From Clostridia bacterium (lineage in GTDB: Bacteria; Bacillota; Clostridia; Oscillospirales; CAG-272), in contig JAFUNF010000006.1 in NCBI GenBank assembly GCA_017473085.1, positions 298,908 to 362,907 of the forward strand: 64,000 nt of DNA. The letters are read 5' to 3'. Shown piece after piece: positions 34,094 through 43,057 of this stretch (the first letter of the stretch is position 1; every line of letters starts with the position of its first letter). A program made the position numbers and the translations under genes. A model generated the notes under the pieces. That model worked only from the letters and a program-made list of their open reading frames with translations. It did not search any database and was not told the origin of the DNA.

Positions 34094-35133
34094 AGGATAA
34101 CTCCATCATCAGACTTAATAATTTCACCAATAACGTATGCGTCCTCGCCATTAGCCTTAAGAATTTCAAGAGCTTTTTCAACATTTTCCTTGCTTACTAC
34201 AATACTCATACCAACACCCATGTTGTAAGTATTGTACATATCTCTTTCAGGAATGTTACCTGTCTTAGCAATCAAATCAAAGATAGGAAGCACCTTAACT
34301 GCTGACTTCTCTATTTTTGCGCTTAAGCCCTTAGGAATTGATCTTGGAATATTTTCATAGAATCCACCACCTGTGATGTGAGAAATTCCCTTAACATCAA
34401 CCTGCTCAAGTAGTGCAAGTACAGATTTTACGTAAATCTTAGTTGGTGTAAGAAGAGTTTCGGCTATTGAAGCACCACCGAGTGCCTCGCAAGGTACATA
34501 AAGCGTATCAGGATTATTATCAATATCAAAAACCTTACGAACAAGTGAAAATCCATTTGAGTGAACACCACTTGAAGCAAGAGCAATAACAACATCTCCC
34601 TCTGCCATCTTGGTATTATCGAGAATTTTCTTTTTATCTACTATACCAACAGCAAAGCCCGCCAAGTCATATTCTTCAACTGGCATCAAGCCTGGGTGCT
34701 CAGCAGTTTCACCACCAATAAGTGCTGCACCTGATTGTACACAACCCTCAGCAACGCCACCAACGATTGAAGCAATTTTTTCGGGGATATTCTTTCCACA
34801 AGCAATATAGTCAAGGAAGAATAGTGGCTTAGCTCCACAACAGATAATATCGTTGACACACATAGCTACTGCATCTATACCGATAGTATCGTGCTTATCC
34901 ATTAGAATTGCCATCTTAACCTTAGTGCCACAACCATCAGTACCTGAAACGAGTACAGGCTCTTCAATTCCTGCGAGCTGTAATCCAAAGCAACCGCCAA
35001 AGCCACCTACATCATCAACGCACCCCTCATTCTTAGTGCGTGCAATATGCTTTTTCATAAGCTCTACTGCCTTGTAGCCTGCTGTAATATCAACACCTGC
35101 TGCTGCATAACTTTCTGATCTTGAATTTTTCAC
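34087..35133 (-). CDS. purM: Phosphoribosylformylglycinamidine cyclo-ligase (AIR synthetase)
   Basis: A 348-residue enzyme closing FGAM to AIR with ATP. Motifs: YAAAGVDITAGYKAVELMK, VSGTDGCGTKVKMAILMDKH, GIDAVAMCVNDIICCGAKPL, GCVQSGAALIGGETAEHPG and SSGVHSNGFSLVRKV, SHITGGGFYENIPR. Complete; two bases downstream of purF. Confidence 0.96.
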   Translation of the reverse strand: MKNSRSESYAAAGVDITAGYKAVELMKKHIARTKNEGCVDDVGGFGGCFGLQLAGIEEPVLVSGTDGCGTKVKMAILMDKHDTIGIDAVAMCVNDIICCGAKPLFFLDYIACGKNIPEKIASIVGGVAEGCVQSGAALIGGETAEHPGLMPVEEYDLAGFAVGIVDKKKILDNTKMAEGDVVIALASSGVHSNGFSLVRKVFDIDNNPDTLYVPCEALGGASIAETLLTPTKIYVKSVLALLEQVDVKGISHITGGGFYENIPRSIPKGLSAKIEKSAVKVLPIFDLIAKTGNIPERDMYNTYNMGVGMSIVVSKENVEKALEILKANGEDAYVIGEIIKSDDGVILC

Positions 35134-35135
35134 TT

Positions 35136-36545
35136 TTAGTTCTCACTTTCCGAAATTTTATTTTCAAATTTATTTCTTTGCTTAACTGGTATTTCTGTTG
35201 GATAATTTCCATCGAAACAAGCTGTGCAATATCCCTTGCATTTTCCACTCGCACCTAACTTTGAAACATCCTCTAACCTTAAATAAGCTAATGAATCAAC
35301 ACCAATAATCTTTTCTATTTCCTCGATTGTATGATTGCAAGCAATTAACTTGTCTTTAGAATCAATATCTGTACCATAATAGCATGGATTAATAAACGGT
35401 GGTGCAGATGAGCGAAGATGAACCTCAGTTGCACCAGCATTACGAAGAAGCTTTACTATTCTTGCACAGGTTGTTCCTCTTACAATTGAGTCATCTACTA
35501 AGACTACCCTTTTTCCATTTACTGTTTCTCTTATAGGGTTAAGCTTAATTTTAACCTTATCTTCTCTGACATCTTGTCCTGGTGCAATAAATGTTCTGCC
35601 TATGTACTTGTTTTTTAAAAGTCCAATTCCATATGGGATTCCCGATGCCTCGGCATAACCTATTGCTGCATCCAATCCAGAATCAGGGACACCGACAACA
35701 ACGTCAGCCTCTACCGGTTTAACTGTCGATAAGAATGCACCAGCTCTCTTTCTTGCTACATGCACAGAACAACCTTCAATATGTGAATCAGGTCTTGCTG
35801 TGTAAACATATTCAAACACGCATAGTGCCTCAGGCTTCTTACCACAGTTGTCCTTTATTGTCTTAATTCTATCGTTAGATAAAACAAGGATTTCACCAGG
35901 CTCCAAGTCACGGATGTAAACAGCTCCAACCGCATCAAGAGCGCAGCTTTCACTTGCTACAACATACTGACCATTCTCTCTTTTACCATAGCAAATTGGA
36001 TGGACTCCATTTTCATCTCTTGCCGCAATAATCTTTTGTGGAGACATAAGCAATAAGCAATATCCACCCTTTAGTTTTTTCATAGCCCTATTAACTGCTT
36101 CTTCTATGGAATCAGAGGTTAGACGCTCCTTGATTATCACATACGAAACTATTTCCGCATCACTTGATGTGTGGAAAATCATACCTTGAAGCTCAAGCTC
36201 TTTTTTTAACTCGGCTCCGTTGACAAGGTTACCATTCATTGTAATCGCAAGATGACCCTTCATATGATTTACAACCAATGGCTCGGCGTTTACACGCTCC
36301 TTTGTGCCCATCGTGCCATATCTAACATGACCGATAGCCATAGTACCATATCCGAGTGCTCCAAGCTTTGTGGTGTTAAACACATCGTTTACCAAGCCAG
36401 AATCCTTGTGTGTACGAAATACACCATCGTCGTTAACGGATATACCACAGCTTTCTTGTCCTCTATGTTGTAAAGCATACAGTCCGTAGTATACACTTGA
36501 GGCAACATTGGTTTTTTCTTCTCCAATAATACCAAATACTCCCAT
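35136..36545 (-). CDS. purF: Amidophosphoribosyltransferase
   Basis: A 469-residue enzyme for the committed step of purine synthesis. The N-terminus MGVFGIIGEEK lacks the mature Cys1 position in the usual MCGI form: residue 2 here is Gly followed by Val, whereas PurF normally begins (M)CGIxG. The rest of the glutaminase domain (LQHRGQESCGISV, GHVRYGT) and the PRPP motif VVLVDDSIVRGTTCARIV plus Fe-S-type cysteines (GKCKGYCTACFDG) are typical of the Bacillus-type enzyme. Without the catalytic cysteine the glutaminase should fail unless the start is misread, so the enzyme may use ammonia. Confidence 0.93.
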   Translation of the reverse strand: MGVFGIIGEEKTNVASSVYYGLYALQHRGQESCGISVNDDGVFRTHKDSGLVNDVFNTTKLGALGYGTMAIGHVRYGTMGTKERVNAEPLVVNHMKGHLAITMNGNLVNGAELKKELELQGMIFHTSSDAEIVSYVIIKERLTSDSIEEAVNRAMKKLKGGYCLLLMSPQKIIAARDENGVHPICYGKRENGQYVVASESCALDAVGAVYIRDLEPGEILVLSNDRIKTIKDNCGKKPEALCVFEYVYTARPDSHIEGCSVHVARKRAGAFLSTVKPVEADVVVGVPDSGLDAAIGYAEASGIPYGIGLLKNKYIGRTFIAPGQDVREDKVKIKLNPIRETVNGKRVVLVDDSIVRGTTCARIVKLLRNAGATEVHLRSSAPPFINPCYYGTDIDSKDKLIACNHTIEEIEKIIGVDSLAYLRLEDVSKLGASGKCKGYCTACFDGNYPTEIPVKQRNKFENKISESEN

Positions 36546-36574
36546 ATTTTTCTCCTAAATGTTATGTGTGCGAA

Positions 36575-37072
36575 TTAGTTCTTGTTATACTTTTCTTCAA
36601 TAGCCTTATTCTTCTCTAAAACCTTTTGTTCTCCCTGCTCCCTTGCAGAAACAAGCTTTTCATAAAGTGTATCATCAGATAGGGCAAGCATTTCAATTGC
36701 AAGCAATGCAGCATTTGCAGCACCATCAATAGCAACTGTTGCAACAGGTATACCACTGGGCATTTGTACTGTTGACCATAGTGCATCTACACCACCAGTG
36801 TTCTTGCATGAGATTGGAATACCGATTACAGGCAATACAGTATTTGCAGCAACCGCTCCTGCTAAATGCGCTGCCATACCTGCTGCAGCGATGATAGCAC
36901 CAAATCCATTCTTTCTTGCATTTTTTACGAATTCTGCGGTTTGGATTGGAGTTCTATGTGCAGAATATACGTGAACCTCAAATGGCACCTCGTATTCCTT
37001 TAAAACATTAATTCCCTTTTCAACAATTGGCAAATCGCTATCGCTACCCATAATGATTGCAACCTTTTTCAT
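36575..37072 (-). CDS. purE: 5-(carboxyamino)imidazole ribonucleotide mutase, PurE catalytic subunit
   Basis: A 165-residue protein. Motifs: VAIIMGSDSDLPIVEKG, VHVYSAHRTP, AAAGMAAHLAGAVAANTVLPVIGIP and the Gly-rich tail typical of class I PurE. ATG 37072 follows AAGGGGG; an earlier in-frame start runs into the riboswitch leader and is rejected. It is the first gene after the ZTP riboswitch. No purK, purC or purB is in the window. Confidence 0.95.
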   Translation of the reverse strand: MKKVAIIMGSDSDLPIVEKGINVLKEYEVPFEVHVYSAHRTPIQTAEFVKNARKNGFGAIIAAAGMAAHLAGAVAANTVLPVIGIPISCKNTGGVDALWSTVQMPSGIPVATVAIDGAANAALLAIEMLALSDDTLYEKLVSAREQGEQKVLEKNKAIEEKYNKN

Positions 37073-37098
37073 GCTAATCCCCCTTAGTTTTAAGCTTA

Positions 37099-37141
37099 AA
37101 ATAAAAATAAAGGCACTCCTACCTTTACAGGTAAGACTGCC
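37099..37141 (-). terminator. Terminator overlapping the ZTP riboswitch
   Basis: On the minus strand GGCA...TGCC encloses CTTACCT/AGGTAGG, followed by TTTATTTTTATTTT. The 5' arm begins in the aptamer's conserved GGGCA, so ligand binding should oppose the terminator. Confidence 0.85.
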
Positions 37142-37213
37142 CAAACGGTCATCAAAACTACGTTTTTGCTACCCTGTGTAAACACGTAATCCGTCAGTTG
37201 CAAAAACCTTACC
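37135..37213 (-). promoter_or_regulatory. ZTP (pfl) riboswitch
   Basis: Minus-strand blocks are GGTAAGG, GCAACTGACGGATTACG, CACAGGGTAGC and, after a linker, GACCGTTTGGGCA. The two-part pattern ACTGACGG...GGGTAGC...CCGnnTGGGCA is the pfl motif, which binds AICAR-triphosphate (ZTP) and AICAR monophosphate. It stands before an operon that makes and consumes AICAR. The rest of 37073-37398 holds two divergent promoters. Confidence 0.9.
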
Positions 37214-37220
37214 GATTTAT

Positions 37221-37249
37221 ATTTTAACACGTGCGTATTTATTTGTCAA
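37221..37249 (-). promoter_or_regulatory. Promoter of the purine operon
   Basis: TTGACA (37244-37249), 17-bp spacer, TAAAAT (37221-37226) on the minus strand, directly before the ZTP aptamer. Confidence 0.85.
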
Positions 37250-37323
37250 TAGAGTTTCATTTATTTGCCTGACGAAAATATCAAATTTTTGTCGAATTTT
37301 TTTGGTAAAAAAATCATATATAC

Positions 37324-37352
37324 TTCACTTTTGTTGAATTCTATGATAGAAT
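37324..37352 (+). promoter_or_regulatory. Promoter of the D-2-hydroxyacid dehydrogenase gene
   Basis: TTCACT (37324-37329), 17-bp spacer, TAGAAT (37347-37352), then AAGGAG before the ATG at 37399. Confidence 0.65.
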
Positions 37353-37398
37353 AACGTAGAAGAATTTTGCTAATACTACTTTTGTAAGGAGTTTTTTT

Positions 37399-38373
37399 AT
37401 GAAAATCGCATTCTTTGATACTAAAAATTATGATAAGCCCTTTTTTGAGCAATTCAAAAAAAATAATATGAAAATTAAATATTACGAAACCAAGCTAAAT
37501 GAAGACACATGCTCTCTTGCAAAGGGTTATGATGTCGTTTGTGTCTTTGTAAACGACGATATAAATAAAAATGTAATCGACCAGCTTGTGGAATACAATG
37601 TTAAAATGATAGCATTAAGATGTGCTGGTTATAACAATGTTGACATAAAATATTGCAAGGATAAAATTCTTATAGCAAGAGTACCTGCCTATTCTCCCTA
37701 TGCTGTCGCTGAGCATGCTATTGCTATGCTTTTAACCCAAGTACGAAATATACACAAGGCTTATGTTAGGACAAAAAGCTTTAATTTTAGCTTAAGTGGT
37801 CTTGAGGGCATGGATTTATATGGTAAGACCATCGGCGTTATTGGTACAGGTAAAATTGGCAAGATTTTCATCGACATTTGTAAGGGGTTTGGTATGAAGA
37901 TTTTAGCGTACGACAAATTTCCAAGCAAATTAGAGAAAACTGAATATGTTGATTTGGACAGGCTATTCTGTGAAAGCGATATTATTTCACTACACTGCCC
38001 TCTCACAGAGGAAACTCACCATTTGATTGACAAAAATAGCATATCGAAAATGAAGGAAGGTGTTATATTAATCAACACCTCTCGTGGTGCACTGATTGAA
38101 TCTAAGGCTCTGTTAGAAGGAATAAAAACAAAGAAAATTGGTGGAGCCTGCCTTGACGTTTATGAAGAAGAATCCGATGTATTCTTTGAGGATAATTCAA
38201 ACTTCATTATGGATGATGATACTCTTGCACTACTGACAACAATGCCCAACGTTATCGTTACTTCCCATCAAGCCTTTCTAACGAAGGAAGCCTTGTCAAA
38301 TATAGCGATGACTACTATTGATAACATTGTAGCTTATTTCGAAACCGGCGAATGTGAAAACAAGGTTGAATAA
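37399..38373 (+). CDS. D-2-hydroxyacid dehydrogenase, D-lactate dehydrogenase-like
   Basis: A 324-residue NAD-dependent enzyme. Features: MKIAFFDTKNYDKPFFEQF start typical of fermentative D-LDH (LdhA), ALRCAGYNNVDI, GVIGTGKIGKIFIDICKGFG (NAD site), INTSRGALIESKAL (catalytic Arg nearby), DVYEEESDVFFEDNS and VTSHQAFLTKEAL (catalytic His). It would reduce pyruvate to D-lactate, regenerating NAD. Monocistronic with its own promoter and a shared terminator. Confidence 0.88.
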   Translation: MKIAFFDTKNYDKPFFEQFKKNNMKIKYYETKLNEDTCSLAKGYDVVCVFVNDDINKNVIDQLVEYNVKMIALRCAGYNNVDIKYCKDKILIARVPAYSPYAVAEHAIAMLLTQVRNIHKAYVRTKSFNFSLSGLEGMDLYGKTIGVIGTGKIGKIFIDICKGFGMKILAYDKFPSKLEKTEYVDLDRLFCESDIISLHCPLTEETHHLIDKNSISKMKEGVILINTSRGALIESKALLEGIKTKKIGGACLDVYEEESDVFFEDNSNFIMDDDTLALLTTMPNVIVTSHQAFLTKEALSNIAMTTIDNIVAYFETGECENKVE

Positions 38374-38407
38374 CAAAAAGGTCTTCAAGCTTGAAGACCT
38401 TTTTGTT
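38372..38407. terminator. Bidirectional terminator between D-LDH and metH
   Basis: A perfect palindrome, AACAAAAAGGTCTTCAAG with its complement, having T tracts on both strands, sits between the two convergent stop codons. Confidence 0.92.
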
Positions 38408-40764
38408 TACTTATAAATCTCTTGTGCATATCTTACTGATTCCATTGCATCCTTTGCATATTTGTCAGCTTTTATCATTTTGGCATACTCTTCAGTTAAA
38501 ACTGCGCCACCAACCATTACCTTAGTAGCGGGATTTTCCTTTTTTAATAATTTGATTGTTTCTTCCATAGCAGGCACAGTTGTTGTCATAAGTGCAGAAA
38601 GACCAACAAGCTTGGCACCAGACATTTTTACGCACTCTACTACACTTTCTGGTGATACATCCTTCCCCAAGTCATAAACCTTAAATCCATAATTTTCAAG
38701 AATTACTTTTACGATATTTTTACCTATATCGTGAATGTCACCCTTAACTGTGGCTAAAACGATTTCTCCCTTTTGAGAGCTATCATTTTCTCCAAGCTTT
38801 TCCTTAATAACATTAAAAGCAATCGTTGCTGTATCAGCACTCATCAATAGCTGTGGCAAAAAGATTTGTCCCTTTTCGTATTTTTCGCCTACCTGATTAA
38901 GTGCTGGTATTATGATATTATTAATTATTTCTAACGGGTTCATGTCAACCGATAGCGTCTCAGCACATTTTTGTGCTTCATTTTTCAAGCCCTTAACAAT
39001 TGCTCCATCAAGTGTAATATTTGTTGAATTATTTGTCGTCTTTGAATCGACCACAGGATTATTTGATGCAAAATTAATGTACTCTTGACAATTTTCATCC
39101 AGCCCCATCAGTGTATTATGAGCATAGTATATTTTTTGCATCAATTCAGAGTATGGATTCATTATTACCGCATCCAACCCACATTGCAATGCGTGAGAGA
39201 AAAATACCGAATTAACAACCTCTCTTTGCGGTAAACCAAATGATACATTTGATATTCCGAGAGAAGTTTTTACTCCCAAATTATTCTTAATCAGCTCTAT
39301 TGATTCAAGAGTTACTTTAGGTGCATTTTTATCCGAGCTTACAGTTAAGCACAATGGGTCAACAATGATATCTTTTTTATCAATGCCATACTCAAAAGCC
39401 TTTTCTACAATTCTTTTTGCTATTTCAAATCTACCAATGGCAGTATCGGGAATTCCATTTTCGTCTAAAGTTAAAGCGACTACGACTCCACCATATTTTT
39501 CAACAAGTGGCAAAATAGCCTCCATGCTTTCCTTTTTGCCGTTTACAGAATTTATCAATGCCTTGCCGTTATAAACTCTCAAGGCAGACTCAAGTGCAAT
39601 AGGGTTGGAGGTATCAAGCTGAAGTGGCAAAGTGGAAATCTCTTGTATTTCCTTAACCGCTCTAACCAAGGTCAATTCCTCGTCAATTTCAGGCAAACCA
39701 ACATTGACATCGAGAATGTTAGCTCCATGCTCCTCTTGTCCTATTGCTTCTTTGATTATGTAATCGAAATCTTGATTTCTCAAGGCTTCTTTAAGCTTAG
39801 GCTTTCCTGTTGGATTTATTCTTTCTCCAATTAAAACTGTCTTTGCATTGAAACAACAAGACCTTGAATACGATGAAACAACAGTAAAATTCTTTTTTTC
39901 AATAGGCTTTGCCTTTTTTGTCTTAATTACATTTGTAAGCTCTTTTATGTGCTCTGGAGTTGTGCCACAACAACCACCTAATACCCTTGCACCCATTTCT
40001 GCAATATCGCCCATTGCAAGTGCAAATTCTTTTGGACTTTGTTTATAAAAGGTTTTCCCATCAACCACAACAGGCATACCTGCATTTGGATTAACAATAA
40101 CAGGTACAGAGCTTGCATTAATTATTTTGGGTACAAACAACTTAAGTTGCTCTGCTCCTAAAGAGCAATTTACGCCTATTGCATCGACGCCTAATCCTTC
40201 CAAAAGCGCTACCATTGATTCTACATCTGCACCAGTCAATGTCTTTCCTGTCGCGTCAAGTACAAAGGTGGCAAAAATAGGAAGCTTAGAGTTCTCCTTT
40301 GCTGCAAGTACTGCAGCTTTTAGCTCGTATGGGTCTGACATTGTTTCGATAATTATTAAATCAGCACCCGCCTTATCTCCTGCAATCACAGTTTGAGAAA
40401 ATATCTTTATGGCATCCTCAAATTCTAAATTACCAAGTGGTTTTAACAGCTTTCCTGTTGGACCTATATCAAGTGCAACAAACTGATTCTCTTTTGTTAT
40501 TGCATTTTTTGCATTATTTATTGCAAGTGTAACTATTTCTTCGACATTTGAAATTTTTAAGGAGTTTGCACCAAATGTATTGGCAGTAGCAACATTAGCA
40601 CCTGCAGAAAAATACCCTTTATGTATATCAGTTATTACTTCTGGGTGTTCCTTGTTCCACAATTCTGAACACTCCCCAGGTAAAATCCCCTTTTTTTGAA
40701 GCTCAGTGCCCATGCCACCATCAAAAATCAAGAAATTATTTTTTAAGTAGGTTAATACGCTCAT
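38407..40764 (-). CDS. metH: Cobalamin-dependent methionine synthase lacking the activation domain
   Basis: A 785-residue three-module enzyme. Residues 1-290: homocysteine S-methyltransferase domain with zinc ligands in VNCSLGAEQ and GGCCGTTPEH. Residues about 315-570: pterin-binding domain (IGERINPTGKPKLKEAL, DVNVGLPEIDE, PLCLTVSSDKN). Residues about 600-785: B12 cap and B12-binding domain with KGDIHDIGKNIVKVIL, whose His is the lower cobalt ligand, and GLSALMTTTVPAM. It moves methyl from 5-methyl-THF to homocysteine. The C-terminal SAM-binding reactivation domain is a separate gene immediately upstream. Confidence 0.94.
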   Translation of the reverse strand: MSVLTYLKNNFLIFDGGMGTELQKKGILPGECSELWNKEHPEVITDIHKGYFSAGANVATANTFGANSLKISNVEEIVTLAINNAKNAITKENQFVALDIGPTGKLLKPLGNLEFEDAIKIFSQTVIAGDKAGADLIIIETMSDPYELKAAVLAAKENSKLPIFATFVLDATGKTLTGADVESMVALLEGLGVDAIGVNCSLGAEQLKLFVPKIINASSVPVIVNPNAGMPVVVDGKTFYKQSPKEFALAMGDIAEMGARVLGGCCGTTPEHIKELTNVIKTKKAKPIEKKNFTVVSSYSRSCCFNAKTVLIGERINPTGKPKLKEALRNQDFDYIIKEAIGQEEHGANILDVNVGLPEIDEELTLVRAVKEIQEISTLPLQLDTSNPIALESALRVYNGKALINSVNGKKESMEAILPLVEKYGGVVVALTLDENGIPDTAIGRFEIAKRIVEKAFEYGIDKKDIIVDPLCLTVSSDKNAPKVTLESIELIKNNLGVKTSLGISNVSFGLPQREVVNSVFFSHALQCGLDAVIMNPYSELMQKIYYAHNTLMGLDENCQEYINFASNNPVVDSKTTNNSTNITLDGAIVKGLKNEAQKCAETLSVDMNPLEIINNIIIPALNQVGEKYEKGQIFLPQLLMSADTATIAFNVIKEKLGENDSSQKGEIVLATVKGDIHDIGKNIVKVILENYGFKVYDLGKDVSPESVVECVKMSGAKLVGLSALMTTTVPAMEETIKLLKKENPATKVMVGGAVLTEEYAKMIKADKYAKDAMESVRYAQEIYK

Positions 40765-40778
40765 TTTTAGCTCCTTAA

Positions 40779-41366
40779 TTATAAAATTCCAACCACAGCT
40801 GTAACAGATTTTGATGGTATCATCATAAGGCTATCTGTTAAGGTTATACCAACATTCTTGTATGCATCTAATACACTCAAAATGCTCCTTTGGTGCTCGA
40901 TGGAGAAATCCCCATAGCCTGGCGAAAATCTTGGTCTCAGTACGTTTTTTTCTCCAAAATATTCGTTAATATAATCACAAAAGCTTTCTATCAAAGTAGT
41001 GGAAACGCAATCAAATATTGCACCATTTAGTCTGTCTAATTTAAAGTTTTTTTCAATCGCCTTATCGTTTAAAACGCCAAGAGATGCAACGAAAACAAAG
41101 GCTTCTTTGCATTCCTTCAAATTTTTGGCAAGCGACTGACTTTTGACCTTGTCAAAACCAAAATCTACTTCTTCGCCCTCTACCAGTATTGGCACACGAA
41201 TATATGATGCCTTAAGAGATACAGTGCTATGTACGGAGTCAATTGCTTTTTCGATTAGATCGTCTAATTGGTCGTTCGACTCCTTCACTCCCAAGTATCG
41301 TAGCACTTCTTTTTTGCTTATTGTTAATTGCCTTGAATCACTTAATTGAATTAAAATTGGAAGCAT
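40779..41366 (-). CDS. Methionine synthase reactivation domain protein
   Basis: A 195-residue protein corresponding to the AdoMet-binding activation module of MetH. The diagnostic segment is RFSPGYGDFSIEHQ (about 147-160), the SAM-binding RxxPGYGD motif. It would bind the inactive cob(II)alamin form of MetH and support reductive remethylation. It lies between metF (one-base overlap) and metH, fitting a split enzyme. Confidence 0.88.
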   Translation of the reverse strand: MLPILIQLSDSRQLTISKKEVLRYLGVKESNDQLDDLIEKAIDSVHSTVSLKASYIRVPILVEGEEVDFGFDKVKSQSLAKNLKECKEAFVFVASLGVLNDKAIEKNFKLDRLNGAIFDCVSTTLIESFCDYINEYFGEKNVLRPRFSPGYGDFSIEHQRSILSVLDAYKNVGITLTDSLMMIPSKSVTAVVGIL

Positions 41367-42232
41367 TATTTTATAATCTCCGAAATATTCTCACGAATCT
41401 TATTCGCAACATCAAATTTGTTCATAGAATAAACATGCACTGCATTTATGCCATTGGCATATAAATCTATAATTTGCTCGGTTGCATAAGCAATTCCTGC
41501 TTGCTTCATAGCCTCAGGATTATCTGCATATCTATCAACTATTGTCTTAAAGCGTTGTGGAAGCGCAGAACCAGACAAAGCACAGCTTCTCTTTATTTGT
41601 TTGCCGTTGGTCACTGGCATAATTCCTGCAATAATAGGAACATTTATTCCCGCTTCTCTAATCTTATAAATGAAATTGTACAAAAGATTGTTGTCGAAAA
41701 ACATCTGCGTAGTTAAGAAATCACAGCCTGCCTCAACCTTTCTTTTAAGGTTTTCAATGTCATCGTGCTGATTTAGAGATTCTGGATGTCCCTCAGGATA
41801 GCAAGCACCACCTATGCAAAAATTATATTCTGATTTTATTTCCTCAATCAATTGATTTGCGTAATGATAGTCCCATTTAGTTCTGTCTTTATTTTCAGGA
41901 GTTATATCTCCCCTTAAAGCCAAAATGTTTTCTATTCCATTCTCCTTAAGCATCTTAAGACGCTGTCTTACCTCTTCTCTTGTTGAGTTCACGCAGGTAA
42001 GGTGTGCTAATGCAGTAACATCAAATTTATTTTGAAGATTTTTTGCAATATCAAGAGTAAATTCACTTGTGCCACCACCTGCACCATATGTAACGCTCAT
42101 AAACGATGGCTTCAAGGTTGCAATTTGCTCGGTAGCATTTTTTACCGATTCCATAGAATCACTGTTTTTTGGCGGAAAAACCTCAAAGGATAGGGATGGT
42201 ACATCTGATTTAATTATGTCTATAATTTTCAT
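41366..42232 (-). CDS. metF: Methylenetetrahydrofolate reductase
   Basis: A 288-residue FAD enzyme making 5-methyl-THF, the methyl donor for MetH. Motifs: SFEVFPPKNSDSMES (catalytic Glu), SVTYGAGGGTS, ALAHLTCVNSTREE, ALRGD and CIGGACYPEGHPES, DFLTTQMFFDN, AGIMPV. Start ATG 42232 follows AAGAGGATTGAA; the longer in-frame start lies in a leader hairpin and is rejected. No SAM riboswitch is seen in front of it. Confidence 0.94.
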   Translation of the reverse strand: MKIIDIIKSDVPSLSFEVFPPKNSDSMESVKNATEQIATLKPSFMSVTYGAGGGTSEFTLDIAKNLQNKFDVTALAHLTCVNSTREEVRQRLKMLKENGIENILALRGDITPENKDRTKWDYHYANQLIEEIKSEYNFCIGGACYPEGHPESLNQHDDIENLKRKVEAGCDFLTTQMFFDNNLLYNFIYKIREAGINVPIIAGIMPVTNGKQIKRSCALSGSALPQRFKTIVDRYADNPEAMKQAGIAYATEQIIDLYANGINAVHVYSMNKFDVANKIRENISEIIK

Positions 42233-42248
42233 TTCAATCCTCTTAATC

Positions 42249-42283
42249 GGAAATCCCGTGACTAAAGTTATCACGGGTTTCCC
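42249..42283 (-). other. Intercistronic hairpin before metF
   Basis: GGGAAACCCGTGA and TCACGGGATTTCC form a strong stem between the phosphotransferase stop and the metF start. There is no T run, so it may be an mRNA processing or stability element and not a terminator. Confidence 0.5.
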
Positions 42284-42288
42284 TTAAA

Positions 42289-43038
42289 CTATTCAAAATC
42301 TACTACATTTACCCATTTCAAAAGAAGCTCTTTTTCAGACTCTTTCTTTTTAACGGATTGAGACGCAGCAACAATTGGAAGCCATCTTAGATAGTAGCTT
42401 CTTGAAATACCTGTTTTTGCACAAAACATCTCTAAATACTTTTCAGCAAGTCTTTCATTACCCTCTAACATAAAAATCAAATAGGTTCTTGCTACGTCTG
42501 CCGATGCGTTTCCCTGTGTTGCATGAGACCAGTCAATCACATAAAGCTCTCCATTATCTTTAACAATAACATTTGAAGGATTAAAATCTCCGTGGCAAAG
42601 CTTTATGTGGTTTGGCATTCCCTCAAGACGCGAATGAAGCTCATATTTCAAGCAATCGTCTATATCCGCCTGGGAAATCTTCATAGCCATCTTCTCTTTT
42701 ATTTTTAGTAAACCTGTTGAACGCTTTGTGTGAATTTCTGCCTGAAGATCGATAAATTTTTTCAAATATTCATCTTCTCTCTCGGGATGCTCCTTCATCA
42801 AAGCATCAAGTGGTGTACCTTCAATATAGTCAGTTACAACCACCCACTTTCCATCGTGAGTTGTAACCTCGTGTAGCTTTGGTACATTTAGTCCCGTTTC
42901 TTCTATTTTAGCTTGATTTAAGGCGGAAATAAGAACATTTACCTTTGAGGTATCCTCATTGTAAACCTTTATCTTCAAATTTCCATCTCTATAAACGGTT
43001 TTGTCGGATCTTTGTGCAATTACGTTATCAAATTTCAT
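42289..43038 (-). CDS. Aminoglycoside-phosphotransferase-like kinase
   Basis: A 249-residue kinase-fold protein. Motifs: VVVTDYIEGTPLDALMKE (hinge), LCHGDFNPSNVIVKDNGELY (catalytic loop, HGDxxxxN, about 148-167) and VIDWSHATQGNASADVA (metal-binding Asp). This is the small-molecule kinase fold of choline and aminoglycoside kinases; a resistance role is not implied. Twenty bases after adhE; substrate unknown. Confidence 0.8.
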   Translation of the reverse strand: MKFDNVIAQRSDKTVYRDGNLKIKVYNEDTSKVNVLISALNQAKIEETGLNVPKLHEVTTHDGKWVVVTDYIEGTPLDALMKEHPEREDEYLKKFIDLQAEIHTKRSTGLLKIKEKMAMKISQADIDDCLKYELHSRLEGMPNHIKLCHGDFNPSNVIVKDNGELYVIDWSHATQGNASADVARTYLIFMLEGNERLAEKYLEMFCAKTGISRSYYLRWLPIVAASQSVKKKESEKELLLKWVNVVDFE

Positions 43039-43057
43039 AAATTACTTATCCTCCACC

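Noticed and set aside
42249-42283. SAM or B12 riboswitch before metF
   Set aside because: Only a simple hairpin is present; none of the conserved junction sequences of those classes appear.
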